Counted from the first letter of the stretch, positions 8,729 through 17,921 are shown. The stretch: DNA of 64,000 bases from an uncultured Lachnospiraceae bacterium (GCA_910587765.1 CAJUNR010000021.1:1-64000); one strand, 5' to 3'. Numbers and translations are program-made. Notes: generated by a model not told the origin, from the sequence alone.

Positions 8729-9084
8729 ATAAAATCCTCCATTCAGGAAAATTATACCATAGATAAAGATTCCCTGCAAAGAAAATCATTGTGCGAATCT
8801 GCTGCAGGAAAACCAGTGGCTTCATTTGCGCCTGTTACGTTTCATGCTGCAGAGCCGCAAAACCCTGCTGTACGAACAGTATCTTACGCTTTTCAATTTT
8901 GCATGAATTTTGCATAAATTATGTAAAAATATAATTGCGCCCCATGCCGGAATATGCTAAGATATACACATCTGAAATCAAAAGGAACTGTTCTGTTCCG
9001 AAATTCCATTTACAGATAAAAACCGCTCTCTGACATGTAGGTTCAGCAGGAAACTGCCGGATTGCGTAAATCACGGAAAAATTC
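8729..9084. other. Intergenic stretch, no gene seen
   Basis: About 350 bases between divergent genes. The middle is AT-rich (TTTTGCATAAATTATG near 8910-8925). No coding frame, hairpin or repeat stood out apart from the promoter at its right edge. Confidence 0.5.
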
Positions 9085-9114
9085 TTGCAGGACCTGTGCA
9101 CAGAAGGGTATAAT
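9085..9114 (+). promoter_or_regulatory. Promoter of the Rpn-type nuclease gene
   Basis: TTGCAG (9085-9090), an 18-base spacer and a perfect TATAAT (9109-9114). The leader before the ATG at 9130 would be short, about ten bases. Confidence 0.5.
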
Positions 9115-9129
9115 AAGGGGAGAAAGCCA

Positions 9130-10173
9130 ATGGACGAAAAAGAGAAAAGCGGCCGTTTCCATCGGCAGCAGGAGGTATCGTCTGCTGAAGAAAAATCAAA
9201 GAGCGGAACCGTATACGACGATGTGTTCCGCACAATGATCGATAAAATGCCGCACCTGGTCATTCCGCTGATCAATGAAGTGTTCGGCAAACAGTATCCG
9301 GATTCAGAACCTGTGACGGCGCTTCAGAATGAACATCTGGAGATCATGGAGGGCAAGGTGATCACGGATTCTTATCTGAAAATTGCGGATAAGTATTATC
9401 ATGTGGAATGTCAGAGCAGTCCCGACGGAACCATGGCGATCCGGATGATTGAATATGATTTCCTGATTGCCTTAAAACATGCGGAGAAATCCGGATATGA
9501 GTATACAATTGATTATCCGCATTCCTGCGTTCTTTATCTCCGGTATACGGATCGAACGCCGGATTTTCTGGTGGTTCATATGAAATTTCCGGACGGAGCG
9601 GTCGTTGATTACCGGACACCGATCATCAAAGTAAACCGTTATGATTTTGAAGATATCTTTCTGAAAAAGCTGTTGTTTTTTCTTCCCTATTATATCATGA
9701 GATATGAAGCGGTTCTGAAAGAGATCGAAGAGGATGAGGAAAAACTTCGGGATTTTCTGGAAGAGTATCAGTGCATCTATCAGAAACTTAATGCTCTGCG
9801 TGATTGTCATCAGCTTTCAGATTATGATTTTACGGAATTAAAGCAGCTGATCGAAACAATCGTCAACCATCTGGCATATGGAAAAGAGAGGATACAGAAA
9901 GGAGTTCGCGATATGGGCGGAAAGGTGCTGGAATTTGAACATGATATCCTGATGAGAGAAAGTGAAGCAAGAGGCGTGCAGAAAGGTGAGAGAATCGGCG
10001 AGTCGAGAGGGGTAAAAATTGGCGAAGCCAGAAGACTTGTGAAAAACGTGGAGTCGGTCATGCGGACCCTTGGACTGTCTCTGGAGAAAGCCTGCGAGGC
10101 GATGGAGACAACCGTGGGAGAATATACGAATGCAAAGCACCTGATTCTGGAAAAGGAAACGTTTGACGAATAG
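9130..10173 (+). CDS. Rpn-family PD-(D/E)XK nuclease
   Basis: 347 residues. The N-terminal two thirds match the Rpn/PDDEXK_2 group: TVYDDVFRTMIDKMPHLVIP, then SYLKIADKYYHVECQSS with the nuclease-type D...ExQ arrangement, then EYDFLIAL and RYTDRTPDFLVV. The C-terminus has the charged Gly-rich repeats common in the family (GVQKGERIGESRGVKIGEAR). Rpn proteins are DNA endonucleases that promote recombination independent of RecA and are annotated as putative transposases. The ATG at 9130 follows AGGGGAG. No transposon ends were seen around it. Confidence 0.85.
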   Translation: MDEKEKSGRFHRQQEVSSAEEKSKSGTVYDDVFRTMIDKMPHLVIPLINEVFGKQYPDSEPVTALQNEHLEIMEGKVITDSYLKIADKYYHVECQSSPDGTMAIRMIEYDFLIALKHAEKSGYEYTIDYPHSCVLYLRYTDRTPDFLVVHMKFPDGAVVDYRTPIIKVNRYDFEDIFLKKLLFFLPYYIMRYEAVLKEIEEDEEKLRDFLEEYQCIYQKLNALRDCHQLSDYDFTELKQLIETIVNHLAYGKERIQKGVRDMGGKVLEFEHDILMRESEARGVQKGERIGESRGVKIGEARRLVKNVESVMRTLGLSLEKACEAMETTVGEYTNAKHLILEKETFDE

Positions 10174-10217
10174 AGATGTGAGTGGATTTGTGTGTTTTAT
10201 GGCAACAGAAAAGAACT

Positions 10218-10259
10218 AAAGAGCAGGACTCTTCTCCAAGATTTCCTGCCCTTTTCTGT
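10218..10259 (+). terminator. Hairpin terminator after the Rpn-type gene
   Basis: GCAGGA and TCCTGC arms around a 15-base loop, followed by CCTTTTC. It lies 50 bases after the gene and could stop transcription from either side. Confidence 0.45.
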
Positions 10260-10282
10260 TCATTGATGAAACAAATTTAATG

Positions 10283-10354
10283 TTCTGCGATTCCAGCGGG
10301 GTCTTTGACCTGTTCCTTTCCGCGATTCCGGCGGAGTTTTTGACTTATTCCTTC
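10283..10354. repeat. Imperfect 35-bp tandem duplication
   Basis: GCGATTCCAGCGGGGTCTTT and GCGATTCCGGCGGAGTTTTT begin two adjacent copies about 35-36 bp apart. The second copy runs to the stop codon of the MerR gene, so the 3' flank of that gene was duplicated. Confidence 0.5.
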
Positions 10355-11193
10355 CCGTAAAAAGCCTCCATCGCCCGCGCAAAAAAATCCGAAGCTCCGT
10401 CTCCATATTTTTCATCCGTCATCCGTCTGACATTTTCGTTGCGGTAGTACTGCGCCTGTGCCAGCATGAGTCCTTTCTCCTCTTTGATCTGTGAAAACTG
10501 CTTCATCACAAAACCGTATTCGCCAACAATCTCCTTTACTTCAAGCGAATCCACAGGACATGTTTGTTTTGCGGCCAGTTTTTGTAAAATTGCTTCCAGC
10601 CGTCTTTCATAGCTTTCTGCGACTTCTTTGCTGACGGGATTTTGAGCGACAGATAAAAATTTGTCTTTTCCACCGTACCATTCGACGACCTTCGCATAGC
10701 CTTTCTGCACTTTTTCCGAAGACACCGCTTCCATATAATGCGCTTTCCAGCGTTCGATGCTTCCAAATTCTTTGACTGCGATATCTCTTATGTTCTCCGG
10801 CATATGTTCAATCATTGTCTGGAACATTTCTTCCATCTCTGTTTTACTGAAAACTGCAAAATCCATTTTATTTTCTCCTTTCAGAATGTCGTCAATGCTG
10901 GCAATCAGGCGCTCCATACGCTCTTTTTTGGCTGTCAGCATGTTCCTTTGCATTTGCAGAATCTGGTTTCTGTCAAGAGCCGGATTCTCAACGATTGCTT
11001 TGATTTCCTTCAAGGGAATATCAAATTCACGGAAGAACAATACCTGCTGTAATGCTTCCAGCGCTTTATCGTCATAAAGCCGGTATCCCGCTTCACTTTT
11101 GTCCGTCGGCTTTAGCAGCCCGATTTCGTCATAATAGTGGAGCGTGCGTACGCTGATACCTGTCAGATCGGATACTTCCTTTACAGTTCTCAT
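10345..11193 (-). CDS. MerR-family regulator with TipAS-like domain
   Basis: 282 residues. The N-terminal MerR helix-turn-helix is clear (VKEVSDLTGISVRTLHYYDE, then GLLKPTDKSEAGYRLYDD), with the linker helix DRNQILQMQRNMLTAKKERM. The C-terminal domain (GYAKVVEWYGG, then ENVRRMTDEKYGDGASDFFA) resembles the TipAS drug-recognition domain found in TipAL, which binds diverse cyclic peptides and other hydrophobic compounds. It is transcribed leftward, alone. No efflux gene is adjacent, so its target may be itself or distant. Confidence 0.88.
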   Translation of the reverse strand: MRTVKEVSDLTGISVRTLHYYDEIGLLKPTDKSEAGYRLYDDKALEALQQVLFFREFDIPLKEIKAIVENPALDRNQILQMQRNMLTAKKERMERLIASIDDILKGENKMDFAVFSKTEMEEMFQTMIEHMPENIRDIAVKEFGSIERWKAHYMEAVSSEKVQKGYAKVVEWYGGKDKFLSVAQNPVSKEVAESYERRLEAILQKLAAKQTCPVDSLEVKEIVGEYGFVMKQFSQIKEEKGLMLAQAQYYRNENVRRMTDEKYGDGASDFFARAMEAFYGKE

Positions 11194-11204
11194 GGCAATT
11201 CGCC

Positions 11205-11258
11205 TCCTGTTCTTGATATCTTTACTTTAACCTATGACGTTCCGTGAGTGTCAACAGG
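11205..11258 (-). promoter_or_regulatory. MerR-type promoter
   Basis: On the minus strand TTGACA and TTAAAG are separated by 18 bases containing an imperfect inverted repeat (CACGGAACGTCA). MerR regulators typically twist such promoters. It supports autoregulation by the adjacent MerR gene. Confidence 0.5.
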
Positions 11259-11384
11259 TAATTTCAAATTTTGCAAAAATCCCGTGCAGCAGGTTGGATT
11301 TCCCACCTGTTGTATTTTCAGGTTCTGTTTTATATAATGCTCCTTAAGGAAATCCTGAGAACAGACGGGAAAGGAGGAGTCATC

Positions 11385-13412
11385 ATGGCATTGCTGTATA
11401 TCAACGCCCGCTGCAAACAGATCCTGAATTTTTTGCTGACCCAGACAAAGTATATCACGACGGAACAGATCGGTGCAGAGATGAAAGTATCAAAGAGAAC
11501 CGTGTATTATGACATCTGCAAGATCAATCTCTGGCTGGAGCAGTCGGAGCTTTCGCCTCTTGAAGTGGTTCGGGAAAAGGGAATTCTGATTCCCCACGGC
11601 GAGAGGCCGCTGATTCAGAACATGCTGGGATCGGATGAACAGGAGCAGGTCTATATCTTTTCGCCGGAGGAACGGGTGAAGGTCATTATCTGCTGTGTGA
11701 TCTATGAAAGCCGGCCGGTTTATCTGGAACAGCTGACGGACTGCTGCGGGGTCAGCAGAAACACGGTCTTCAGCGATCTGAAAGAAGCAGCGGACTGCCT
11801 GAAACAATATGACCTGAAGCTGAACTATCAGGCAAAGCGGGGATATTATCTGTCCGGAGATCCCATAAGGATCCGCGCTTTGTTTATGCTGTATTTTCAC
11901 GAGCTGATGGCGTTGTTCAGCGGAGGGACGATCATGTTTTTCCGAAGGGAAGAGATTGAGGACGGCTATGAGAAGCTGAAGGAGATCGAGCATACCCTTG
12001 GGATCAGTTATGTGGACGGAGCGCTGCTTTCTCTGGCGGCGCTGCTTCCGGTCATGTACCGGGATAAGGACCGGATTCCCATGGAAGGACTGAAGGAGAC
12101 AGAGATCGCAAAGACAAAAGAATGCGCTCTGGTCCGGCAGTATTTTCCGGATCTTGCATCGGAGGAGCAGATCTACCTGTCTCTGCATCTGCTGGGATCC
12201 CGGGTCAATATTGTGCCGGATGCATATTTTGAGAGCAATTCCAAACAGTATATCCATGATCTGACCCGGACGCTGATCTCTGACTTTGAAAAGGTTGCCT
12301 GTATCTTTTTTGAACAGAGGGAAGAGCTGGAGCGGGCGCTTTTTGTCCATTTGAATACTTCCATGTACCGTTATAAGTTCGGCGTACAGATCGGAAATAT
12401 CATCGGAAATGATATCCTTCATGAGTACCCGGAGCTGTGCGCGCTGACCAGGATTGCAGTCAGAAGGCTGGAAGAAACAATCGGATTTCCCATACCGGAC
12501 GGTGAGATCGCGTACCTTGCCCTGCATTTCGGGGCGTTTTTGAAGATCTCGAAACGTGAGGATGACAGGCTGCGTATCCTGATCGTCTGCGTCAATGGCA
12601 TCTCCACCGGAAATATGCTGAAAAGGGAGATTCAGAAGCTTCTCCCATTTGCGGAGATCGTGGATGTACGGGCAGTGGTCGACATGGTAAATATCCAGAA
12701 TATCTGCGATCTGGTGATCTCCACAGTGAAAATCAACACCGTGGTTCCGGTGATCACCGTACATCCGATTCTGACGGAATTTGACCGAAGCAGCATTCTG
12801 AATCACCGGGTGGTCCTTCCGAAAAACGTGACAGCCCGCCGGGAGCAGCTGTTCCGTGTGGTAAAAAAATATGTACGTCCGGAGGATCATGAAGATCTTA
12901 AGAAAGATCTGACGGCATTTATTCAGGGCAGTATGGAGTATCTGGAAGGAAAAGAAACACAGGAAAATGATCTGATGAGTATTCTGGATGTTTCCCGTAT
13001 CCATATTTATGAAAAAGCGGGTTCCTGGCAGGACAGTATCCGTATGGCAGGCCGGTGCCTGCTGGATTATAAAAGCATTGAGAAAAATTATCTGAATACC
13101 ATCGTCAGTCAGCTGCAGTATTATGGGCCGTATATGTTTTTGACAAGGGACGTCATTCTTGCCCATGCCAAGCCGGAGGATGGAGTGAACTGCCTGGATT
13201 TGTCGCTGGCGGTCTTTCGGGAACCGGTCGTTTATTCGGAACTGCGGCAGGCGAAAGTGGTCATGGTACTGGCGGCGGAAGATCAGGAGAAGCATCTGAA
13301 GATCCTGCAGGATATTCTTCAGCTTTTGAGCGGGACGGATTTTTTAAGCCGGATCGAGGAGTGCGGCTCTGCTGCAGAGATTTATTATCTGATGAAAGAA
13401 TTACTGGCATAA
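11385..13412 (+). CDS. BglG-family PRD regulator with EIIB/EIIA-like domains
   Basis: 675 residues. The order is N-terminal helix-turn-helix domains (TKYITTEQIGAEMKVSKRTV; CCGVSRNTVFSDLKE), two PRD domains with conserved histidines (SLHLLGS; YLALHFGAFLK), an EIIB-like domain (VCVNGISTGNMLK), and a C-terminal EIIA-like domain with LAHAKPEDGV. This is the MtlR/UlaR-like activator architecture in which PTS phosphorylation of the PRDs sets activity. The ATG at 11385 follows AAAGGAGGAG. The next three genes encode a complete ascorbate-type PTS, its likely target and phospho-donor. Confidence 0.88.
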   Translation: MALLYINARCKQILNFLLTQTKYITTEQIGAEMKVSKRTVYYDICKINLWLEQSELSPLEVVREKGILIPHGERPLIQNMLGSDEQEQVYIFSPEERVKVIICCVIYESRPVYLEQLTDCCGVSRNTVFSDLKEAADCLKQYDLKLNYQAKRGYYLSGDPIRIRALFMLYFHELMALFSGGTIMFFRREEIEDGYEKLKEIEHTLGISYVDGALLSLAALLPVMYRDKDRIPMEGLKETEIAKTKECALVRQYFPDLASEEQIYLSLHLLGSRVNIVPDAYFESNSKQYIHDLTRTLISDFEKVACIFFEQREELERALFVHLNTSMYRYKFGVQIGNIIGNDILHEYPELCALTRIAVRRLEETIGFPIPDGEIAYLALHFGAFLKISKREDDRLRILIVCVNGISTGNMLKREIQKLLPFAEIVDVRAVVDMVNIQNICDLVISTVKINTVVPVITVHPILTEFDRSSILNHRVVLPKNVTARREQLFRVVKKYVRPEDHEDLKKDLTAFIQGSMEYLEGKETQENDLMSILDVSRIHIYEKAGSWQDSIRMAGRCLLDYKSIEKNYLNTIVSQLQYYGPYMFLTRDVILAHAKPEDGVNCLDLSLAVFREPVVYSELRQAKVVMVLAAEDQEKHLKILQDILQLLSGTDFLSRIEECGSAAEIYYLMKELLA

Positions 13413-13653
13413 TCCCTTTTCTCCCATACAGTGTTTGCAAAAAACGGATACGATACCTGGACTTCTATTCGGAAGATTTCAGTGGTAGGATGTGATCAGA
13501 ACGAAGGAGCCGAAGCAGTACCGGCGCCTGACAAAATACAGCAACAAACCGGACAGACCCCGGAGGATTTCCCGATATTTTGGCGGCTGGAAATCCTCAC
13601 AGTCCAGGGGGTCTGGAAGGGAAGTTGCGGAACTTAAAACAGGAGGCAACTGT

Positions 13654-14088
13654 ATGGAACTGTTAAAAAAAGAAAATGTGCAGATCTGCGATGCGGCGGC
13701 AGACTGGAAGGAGGCCATACGGACAGCGGTAAAACCGCTGGAAGAACATGGATATGTGGAAGCCCGCTATAAGGAGGAGATCATATCCAATGTGGAAAAG
13801 ATGGGACCCTACATCGTGATCGCGGATAACATCGCGCTTCCTCATGCGAGGCCGGAGCAGGGGGCGTTGAAGACACAGATCGGCGTAACCTTATTTCGAA
13901 ACAAGGTGGTATTTGACGGAAAAGATGTGCCGGCGCGCCTGTTCGTCACGCTGGCGGCGAAGGACTCCGACAGCCATCTGGACGCGCTGATGGAGATCTC
14001 GGAGCTTCTGGCCGACGAAGAGGCGGTGGAGCGGATTCTCACAGCGCCTGACACGGACCATCTGTATCAGTATTTTGCAAAGCACTAA
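13654..14088 (+). CDS. PTS EIIA component, ascorbate/mannitol type
   Basis: 144 residues of the PTS_EIIA_2 family. The phosphorylated histidine is in IALPHARPEQGAL, preceded by MGPYIVIADN. It accepts phosphate from HPr and passes it to the EIIB encoded at 15676. GGAGG lies ten bases before the ATG at 13654; a longer reading frame upstream has no ribosome site and low-complexity content. The 240-base gap after the regulator gene contains no recognisable gene. Confidence 0.88.
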   Translation: MELLKKENVQICDAAADWKEAIRTAVKPLEEHGYVEARYKEEIISNVEKMGPYIVIADNIALPHARPEQGALKTQIGVTLFRNKVVFDGKDVPARLFVTLAAKDSDSHLDALMEISELLADEEAVERILTAPDTDHLYQYFAKH

Positions 14089-14183
14089 AAAAGGAGCTTT
14101 TCACGCCGTCCTGCCGCGCGTATCAGGCTGAATACCGGCAGACATGGGAAAAGCGGTAAATTCAAAAAAGGGAGAAAAGGAAA

Positions 14184-15557
14184 ATGTTGATGATATTAAA
14201 TTTTGTTCAGCAGGTTTTATCCACGCCTGCCATATTTGTAGGACTGATCGCGCTTCTGGGCCTGCTGCTTCAGAAAAAAGATGCCCAGACCTGCTTTAAG
14301 GGAACGATTAAGACGATCCTCGGCTTTATCGTACTGAATGCGGGCGCCGATGTCGTACAGGACGCGATCATTCCGTTCGGAGAACTGTTTCAGAGCGCAT
14401 TCGGCGTAGAGGGCGTCGTTCCCAATAATGAGGCGATCACCTCTCTGGGGCTGACCGATTACGCGGTGCAGACGGCGTCGATCTTTGCCCTTGGCATGTG
14501 TTTTAATCTGGTGCTGGCGCGTTTTTCAAAATTAAAATACATCTTTTTGACGGGACATCACGCCCTGTATATGTCCTGCCTGGTGGCGATCCTTATGTCC
14601 ATTGCGGGGCTTCAGGGACCGGCGCTGATCTTCACGGGGGCGCTTCTCATGGGGCTTGTCATGGCGGTCTTCCCGGCGCTGATGCAGCCGACCATGCGCA
14701 AAGTCGTGGGGGATGATTCCCTGGCTCTCGGGCATTTCGGAAGCGGCTGCTACTGGCTGAGCGCCCAGATCGGCAAGCTGTTTGGGCGTGACGAAAAGAC
14801 GACGACCACAGAGGACATTCGTTTTCCCCAGGGGCTGTCCTTCCTGCGTGAAAATACCATATCCATTGCGCTGGCGATGTTTTTGTGCTACATTGTCGTT
14901 TCCGGCGTAGCCGTATTTACCAGCCCGGAGGAGGCGGCGGAGATCTTCGCCGGTGATAACTGGGTACTGTACTCCATCATTAAGTCCATCACCTTTTCCG
15001 CAGGAATCTATATCGTGCTTTCCGGCGTGCGTATGCTGATCAACGAAGTGGTTCCCGCCTTTAAGGGAATTTCCGAAAAGCTGGTGCCCAATGCAAAACC
15101 GGCGCTGGACTGTCCGACGGTGTTTCCCTTTGCGCCCAATGCGGTGCTGATCGGATTCTTCTGTTCTTTCGTGGGCGGTATTGTCGCTCTGGCCGTGCTG
15201 GCGCTTATGGGCCAGGCCGGAATCGCGGTTGCCATCATTCTGCCCGGCGCGGTGCTTCACTTCTTCTGCGGGGCGACGGCGGGCGTCTGCGGAAATGCCA
15301 CCGGAGGACTGAAAGGCTGTGTGACCGGAGCTTTTGTCCATGGTATTGTGGCCACCTTCCTGGCGGCGGGGCTGTATCCGATCCTGGGAGCCATGGGCTT
15401 TGCCAACACGACCTTTTCCGATACGGATTTTACGCTGGTGGGTATCGTATTCGGCAATCTGATCAAAGTGGTCACAGGCAATACCTTAATGATCATCGTG
15501 GTAATTCTTTTCCTTTTGCCGATCATCTACAACTATACCATTGGCAGGGGAAAATGA
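14184..15557 (+). CDS. PTS EIIC permease, UlaA-like (ascorbate type)
   Basis: 457 residues with about eleven hydrophobic segments. It matches the UlaA/SgaT family: FVGLIALLGLLLQKKDAQTC near the start, then FLTGHHALYMSCLV, then GHFGSGCYWLSAQIG. UlaA forms the membrane channel that takes up and phosphorylates L-ascorbate together with UlaB and UlaC. Substrate specificity within the family is broad, and no ascorbate-6-phosphate catabolic genes are present here, so the true sugar acid is uncertain. Confidence 0.9.
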   Translation: MLMILNFVQQVLSTPAIFVGLIALLGLLLQKKDAQTCFKGTIKTILGFIVLNAGADVVQDAIIPFGELFQSAFGVEGVVPNNEAITSLGLTDYAVQTASIFALGMCFNLVLARFSKLKYIFLTGHHALYMSCLVAILMSIAGLQGPALIFTGALLMGLVMAVFPALMQPTMRKVVGDDSLALGHFGSGCYWLSAQIGKLFGRDEKTTTTEDIRFPQGLSFLRENTISIALAMFLCYIVVSGVAVFTSPEEAAEIFAGDNWVLYSIIKSITFSAGIYIVLSGVRMLINEVVPAFKGISEKLVPNAKPALDCPTVFPFAPNAVLIGFFCSFVGGIVALAVLALMGQAGIAVAIILPGAVLHFFCGATAGVCGNATGGLKGCVTGAFVHGIVATFLAAGLYPILGAMGFANTTFSDTDFTLVGIVFGNLIKVVTGNTLMIIVVILFLLPIIYNYTIGRGK

Positions 15558-15594
15558 TGATATTGTAAGACTGATAAATTTAAACAAAAAAACA

Positions 15595-15651
15595 GCATCT
15601 GCCCAAAAGAAACCCCGGAAGGATTTTGCGGAACGAAGTGAGGACAGATGC
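15595..15651. repeat. Dispersed intergenic repeat A, copy 1
   Basis: A 57-bp element bounded by inverted GCATCTG/CAGATGC ends with an inner block complementary to AAAATCCTTCCGGGG. A longer copy in the opposite orientation is at 39315-39404. It sits between the EIIC and EIIB genes. Confidence 0.55.
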
Positions 15652-15675
15652 GGAACTAAAATGGAGGATTGAAAA

Positions 15676-15951
15676 ATGATTAACAAAATTATGTGTTTCT
15701 GCGGTTCTGGTCTTGGAACGTCTTTTGTGATGGAGATGAATGTGAAAAAGGCGCTTGCCAATCTGGGGATCAGCGGAGTGGAAGTCGTCCACTCTACCAT
15801 CGATGACGTGATGCCGGGTGCGGCGGACCTGTTCGTGTGCAGCGCGGACCTTGTGTCCAACGCGGAAAAAGCGGGAAAGGCCATCGGCATCCAGAATATG
15901 GTGTCCGTAAAGGAAATGGAGGAGAAGCTGAAGGCAGTGTTTGAAGCATAA
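15676..15951 (+). CDS. PTS EIIB component, UlaB-like
   Basis: 91 residues of the lactose/ascorbate EIIB fold. The phosphorylated cysteine is Cys9 in MCFCGSGLGTS, and the rest follows the family (NLGISGVEVVHSTIDD; DLFVCSADL). It transfers phosphate from EIIA to the substrate carried by the EIIC. A GGAGG precedes the ATG. It is the last gene of the cluster and is followed by a terminator. Confidence 0.9.
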   Translation: MINKIMCFCGSGLGTSFVMEMNVKKALANLGISGVEVVHSTIDDVMPGAADLFVCSADLVSNAEKAGKAIGIQNMVSVKEMEEKLKAVFEA

Positions 15952-15963
15952 AGAAAAATGACG

Positions 15964-15994
15964 GAAGCGGGGAGCGAGAACTCTCCGCTTTTCC
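15964..15994 (+). terminator. Terminator of the ascorbate-type PTS cluster
   Basis: AAGCGGGGAG and CTCTCCGCTTTTCC form a GC-rich stem with a T-rich tail, just after the EIIB gene. Confidence 0.65.
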
Positions 15995-16104
15995 TGTTAT
16001 TAGAAAATGAAAGCCATAAAATGAGAAATCACGATTCGATGCTTCCTTGTATATTGACTAAAAACCATATATAATAGGAGCATAAAAGATCGTGAGGTAG
16101 TCCG

Positions 16105-17574
16105 ATGATTGAGAAAGTATACTTCGGTGAAGGGAAAAACATTGAATTCAAAAGAGAAATCCCACAGAAGCACGATAAATTTTTAAAGGATATCATTGCA
16201 TTTTCCAACTGTACCGGCGGTAAAGTGATCCTTGGCATCGAGGACAGGACTAACAAAGTTTATGGCATCGGAGAGGCAAATCCTTTCAGGCTGGCCGACG
16301 ATATTTCCAATATGATTTCAGACGCCTGTACCCCACAGATCAATCCGGATATTACAATACAGACACTGGATGGAAAGACAGTGCTTGTAATTGATATCGC
16401 TCCGGGAAAATTTCGTCCATACTATTTAAAATCTGCTGGAAAAGAAGAGTCTGCCTATATTCGTATCAATGGTACCAGTCGTGCGGCCGATATGCGGATG
16501 CTTCAGGAACTGGAGCTGGAAGGACAGCGCATTTATTATGATACCATGCAGGAGATCGGCATGGAGTACAGCGAAGAGACTGCAAAGAAGCTGTGCGAAT
16601 CCATGAAGGAAGTCGCGCTGTCTTCCTGTAAGACAGAAGAAGAAAAAGCCGGGGTCCCGGATATGACGATTGCAAAACTGGAAGATATGGGGCTTTTGTG
16701 CAGGATGGGCAGGGATTATGTTCCGACCCATGCATTTAATCTGATGACTGAAAATCGGATGAAGCATGCCAAAATCCAATGTGCGCTCTTTAAAGGAACC
16801 AGCAGGGACGAGTTTATTGACCGCAAGGAATTCAGAGGTCCGATTTATGAACAGATAGAGGAAGCGTATCAGTTTGTTCTCCGGCATATCAATATGAGTG
16901 CACAGATTAATGGGATCGTTCGGCGCGATGTTTATGAACTTCCGGTACGCGCAGTGCGTGAAGCTATCATTAACGCCGTTACACACCGCTCGTATATGGA
17001 TGATTCCTGTGTTCAGGTATCTGTTTATGATGACCGAATGGAAGTGCTTTCTCCTGGGATGCTGTATGGCGGACTGGATCTGGAGGCGGCGCTGGAGGGA
17101 AAATCAAAATGCCGGAACGCAGCAGTTTCGGAAGCGTTTCACTATATGAAACTTATTGAGGCCTGGGGGACCGGGCTGGGAAGGATACGGAACAGCTGCA
17201 GGGAGTATGGACTGAAAGAACCGGTCATTGATGAATTTGGCGATGGATTCCGGGTTGTTTTCTTTCGAAAAGAAATGGAAGAGAATCAGGATGAAATCCA
17301 GAAATCCGGAAATCCGGAAATCCGGAAATCCGGAAATCCGGAAATCCGAAAATCCGGAAATCCAGCACTTCCGGATACGGAACTTTTTATTATAAAATAT
17401 ATCCGTGAAAATGATCAGTGTACAACGGCGGAGATCGCCGGCCTGCTGGACATTACAGGCAGACGTGCCAGGGGGATTCTTGGAAGTCTGGTGAAGAAAG
17501 GCGTGCTTAGAAAAGTTGGAAACGCAAGAAACACGATCTATCAGGCAGGCGGGAATTTTCCGCATGGGGAGTGA
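16105..17574 (+). CDS. AlbA_2-domain regulator with phase-variable-looking repeat
   Basis: 489 residues. The N-terminal AlbA_2 (Schlafen-AAA_2) domain is clear (EGKNIEFKREIPQKHDKFLK, then IIAFSNCTGGKVILGIEDR, then AYIRINGTSRAA). It is followed by an ATPase-like C-terminal region typical of 'RecG-like' AlbA_2 proteins (REAIINAVTHRSYMD, then GLGRIRNSCREYG). After a linker of KSGNPEIR repeats comes a winged helix (QCTTAEIAGLLDITGRRARG). These proteins are usually regulators, but the ligand is unknown. The linker is encoded by eight copies of an 8-bp unit, so slippage would cut off the winged helix. It is transcribed alone. Confidence 0.82.
   Translation: MIEKVYFGEGKNIEFKREIPQKHDKFLKDIIAFSNCTGGKVILGIEDRTNKVYGIGEANPFRLADDISNMISDACTPQINPDITIQTLDGKTVLVIDIAPGKFRPYYLKSAGKEESAYIRINGTSRAADMRMLQELELEGQRIYYDTMQEIGMEYSEETAKKLCESMKEVALSSCKTEEEKAGVPDMTIAKLEDMGLLCRMGRDYVPTHAFNLMTENRMKHAKIQCALFKGTSRDEFIDRKEFRGPIYEQIEEAYQFVLRHINMSAQINGIVRRDVYELPVRAVREAIINAVTHRSYMDDSCVQVSVYDDRMEVLSPGMLYGGLDLEAALEGKSKCRNAAVSEAFHYMKLIEAWGTGLGRIRNSCREYGLKEPVIDEFGDGFRVVFFRKEMEENQDEIQKSGNPEIRKSGNPEIRKSGNPALPDTELFIIKYIRENDQCTTAEIAGLLDITGRRARGILGSLVKKGVLRKVGNARNTIYQAGGNFPHGE
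17296..17359 (+). repeat. 8-bp tandem repeat ATCCGGAA, about eight units
   Basis: Eight consecutive octamers: ATCCAGAA, five ATCCGGAA, ATCCGAAA, ATCCGGAA. They lie inside the AlbA_2 gene and encode KSGNPEIR repeats. Eight is not a multiple of three, so gain or loss of one unit shifts the frame. Confidence 0.85.
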
Positions 17575-17620
17575 TGGATAAAGGACATGCATTCTGTGGG
17601 GACTTTCACAAAATAAAAAT

Positions 17621-17649
17621 TTGACAAAATATGATTCCGATGCTAAGAT
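17621..17649 (+). promoter_or_regulatory. Promoter of the cobalamin-riboswitch operon
   Basis: TTGACA (17621-17626), a 17-base spacer and TAAGAT (17644-17649), directly upstream of the riboswitch. Confidence 0.6.
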
Positions 17650-17659
17650 GACAACATCA

Positions 17660-17847
17660 TATAAGTCTGTCCGAGGGGAATCAGGTGCGAAACCTGAGCG
17701 ATGCGGTCACTGTAAGCAGGGCATGTGATGCCTTCTGCGAGCCAGGTTACCAAAGACAGGCGGAATGAAGCTTCCTTGCAGGGCCATGCATTCCATACAA
17801 GCGCAACAGGTGCAGGTCTGACGTATGGCAGGCCTGCTTCTTTTATG
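17660..17847 (+). ncRNA. Cobalamin (B12) riboswitch
   Basis: The core carries the conserved blocks: GGGGAATCAGGTGCGAAAC, then GCGGTCACTGTAAGC, then GAGCCAGGTTACC, with outer arms GTCTGTC/GACAGGC. The 3' expression platform holds GCAGGTCTG/CAGGCCTGC followed by TTCTTTT, a plausible terminator formed when cobalamin is bound. It precedes the DUF4430 and ECF S-subunit genes, which should therefore be expressed when B12 is scarce. Confidence 0.88.
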
Positions 17848-17921
17848 CGCAGTTATCGGAAGACTCTGCGGGGGACCGGTGAGAAAGCGTGTAACTGATT
17901 AACCGGATGGAGAGGACGAAA

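Noticed and set aside
9130..10173. Rpn-type gene as an active transposon
   Set aside because: No terminal inverted repeats or target duplications were seen on either side.
11490..13295. A 601-codon open frame antisense to the PRD regulator gene
   Set aside because: Composition is biased to Gln, Arg and His with no domain pattern. The opposite strand encodes clear family motifs, so this is a shadow frame.
17296..17359. Possible CRISPR array
   Set aside because: The units are 8 bp and contiguous, with no spacers, and lie in frame inside a gene.
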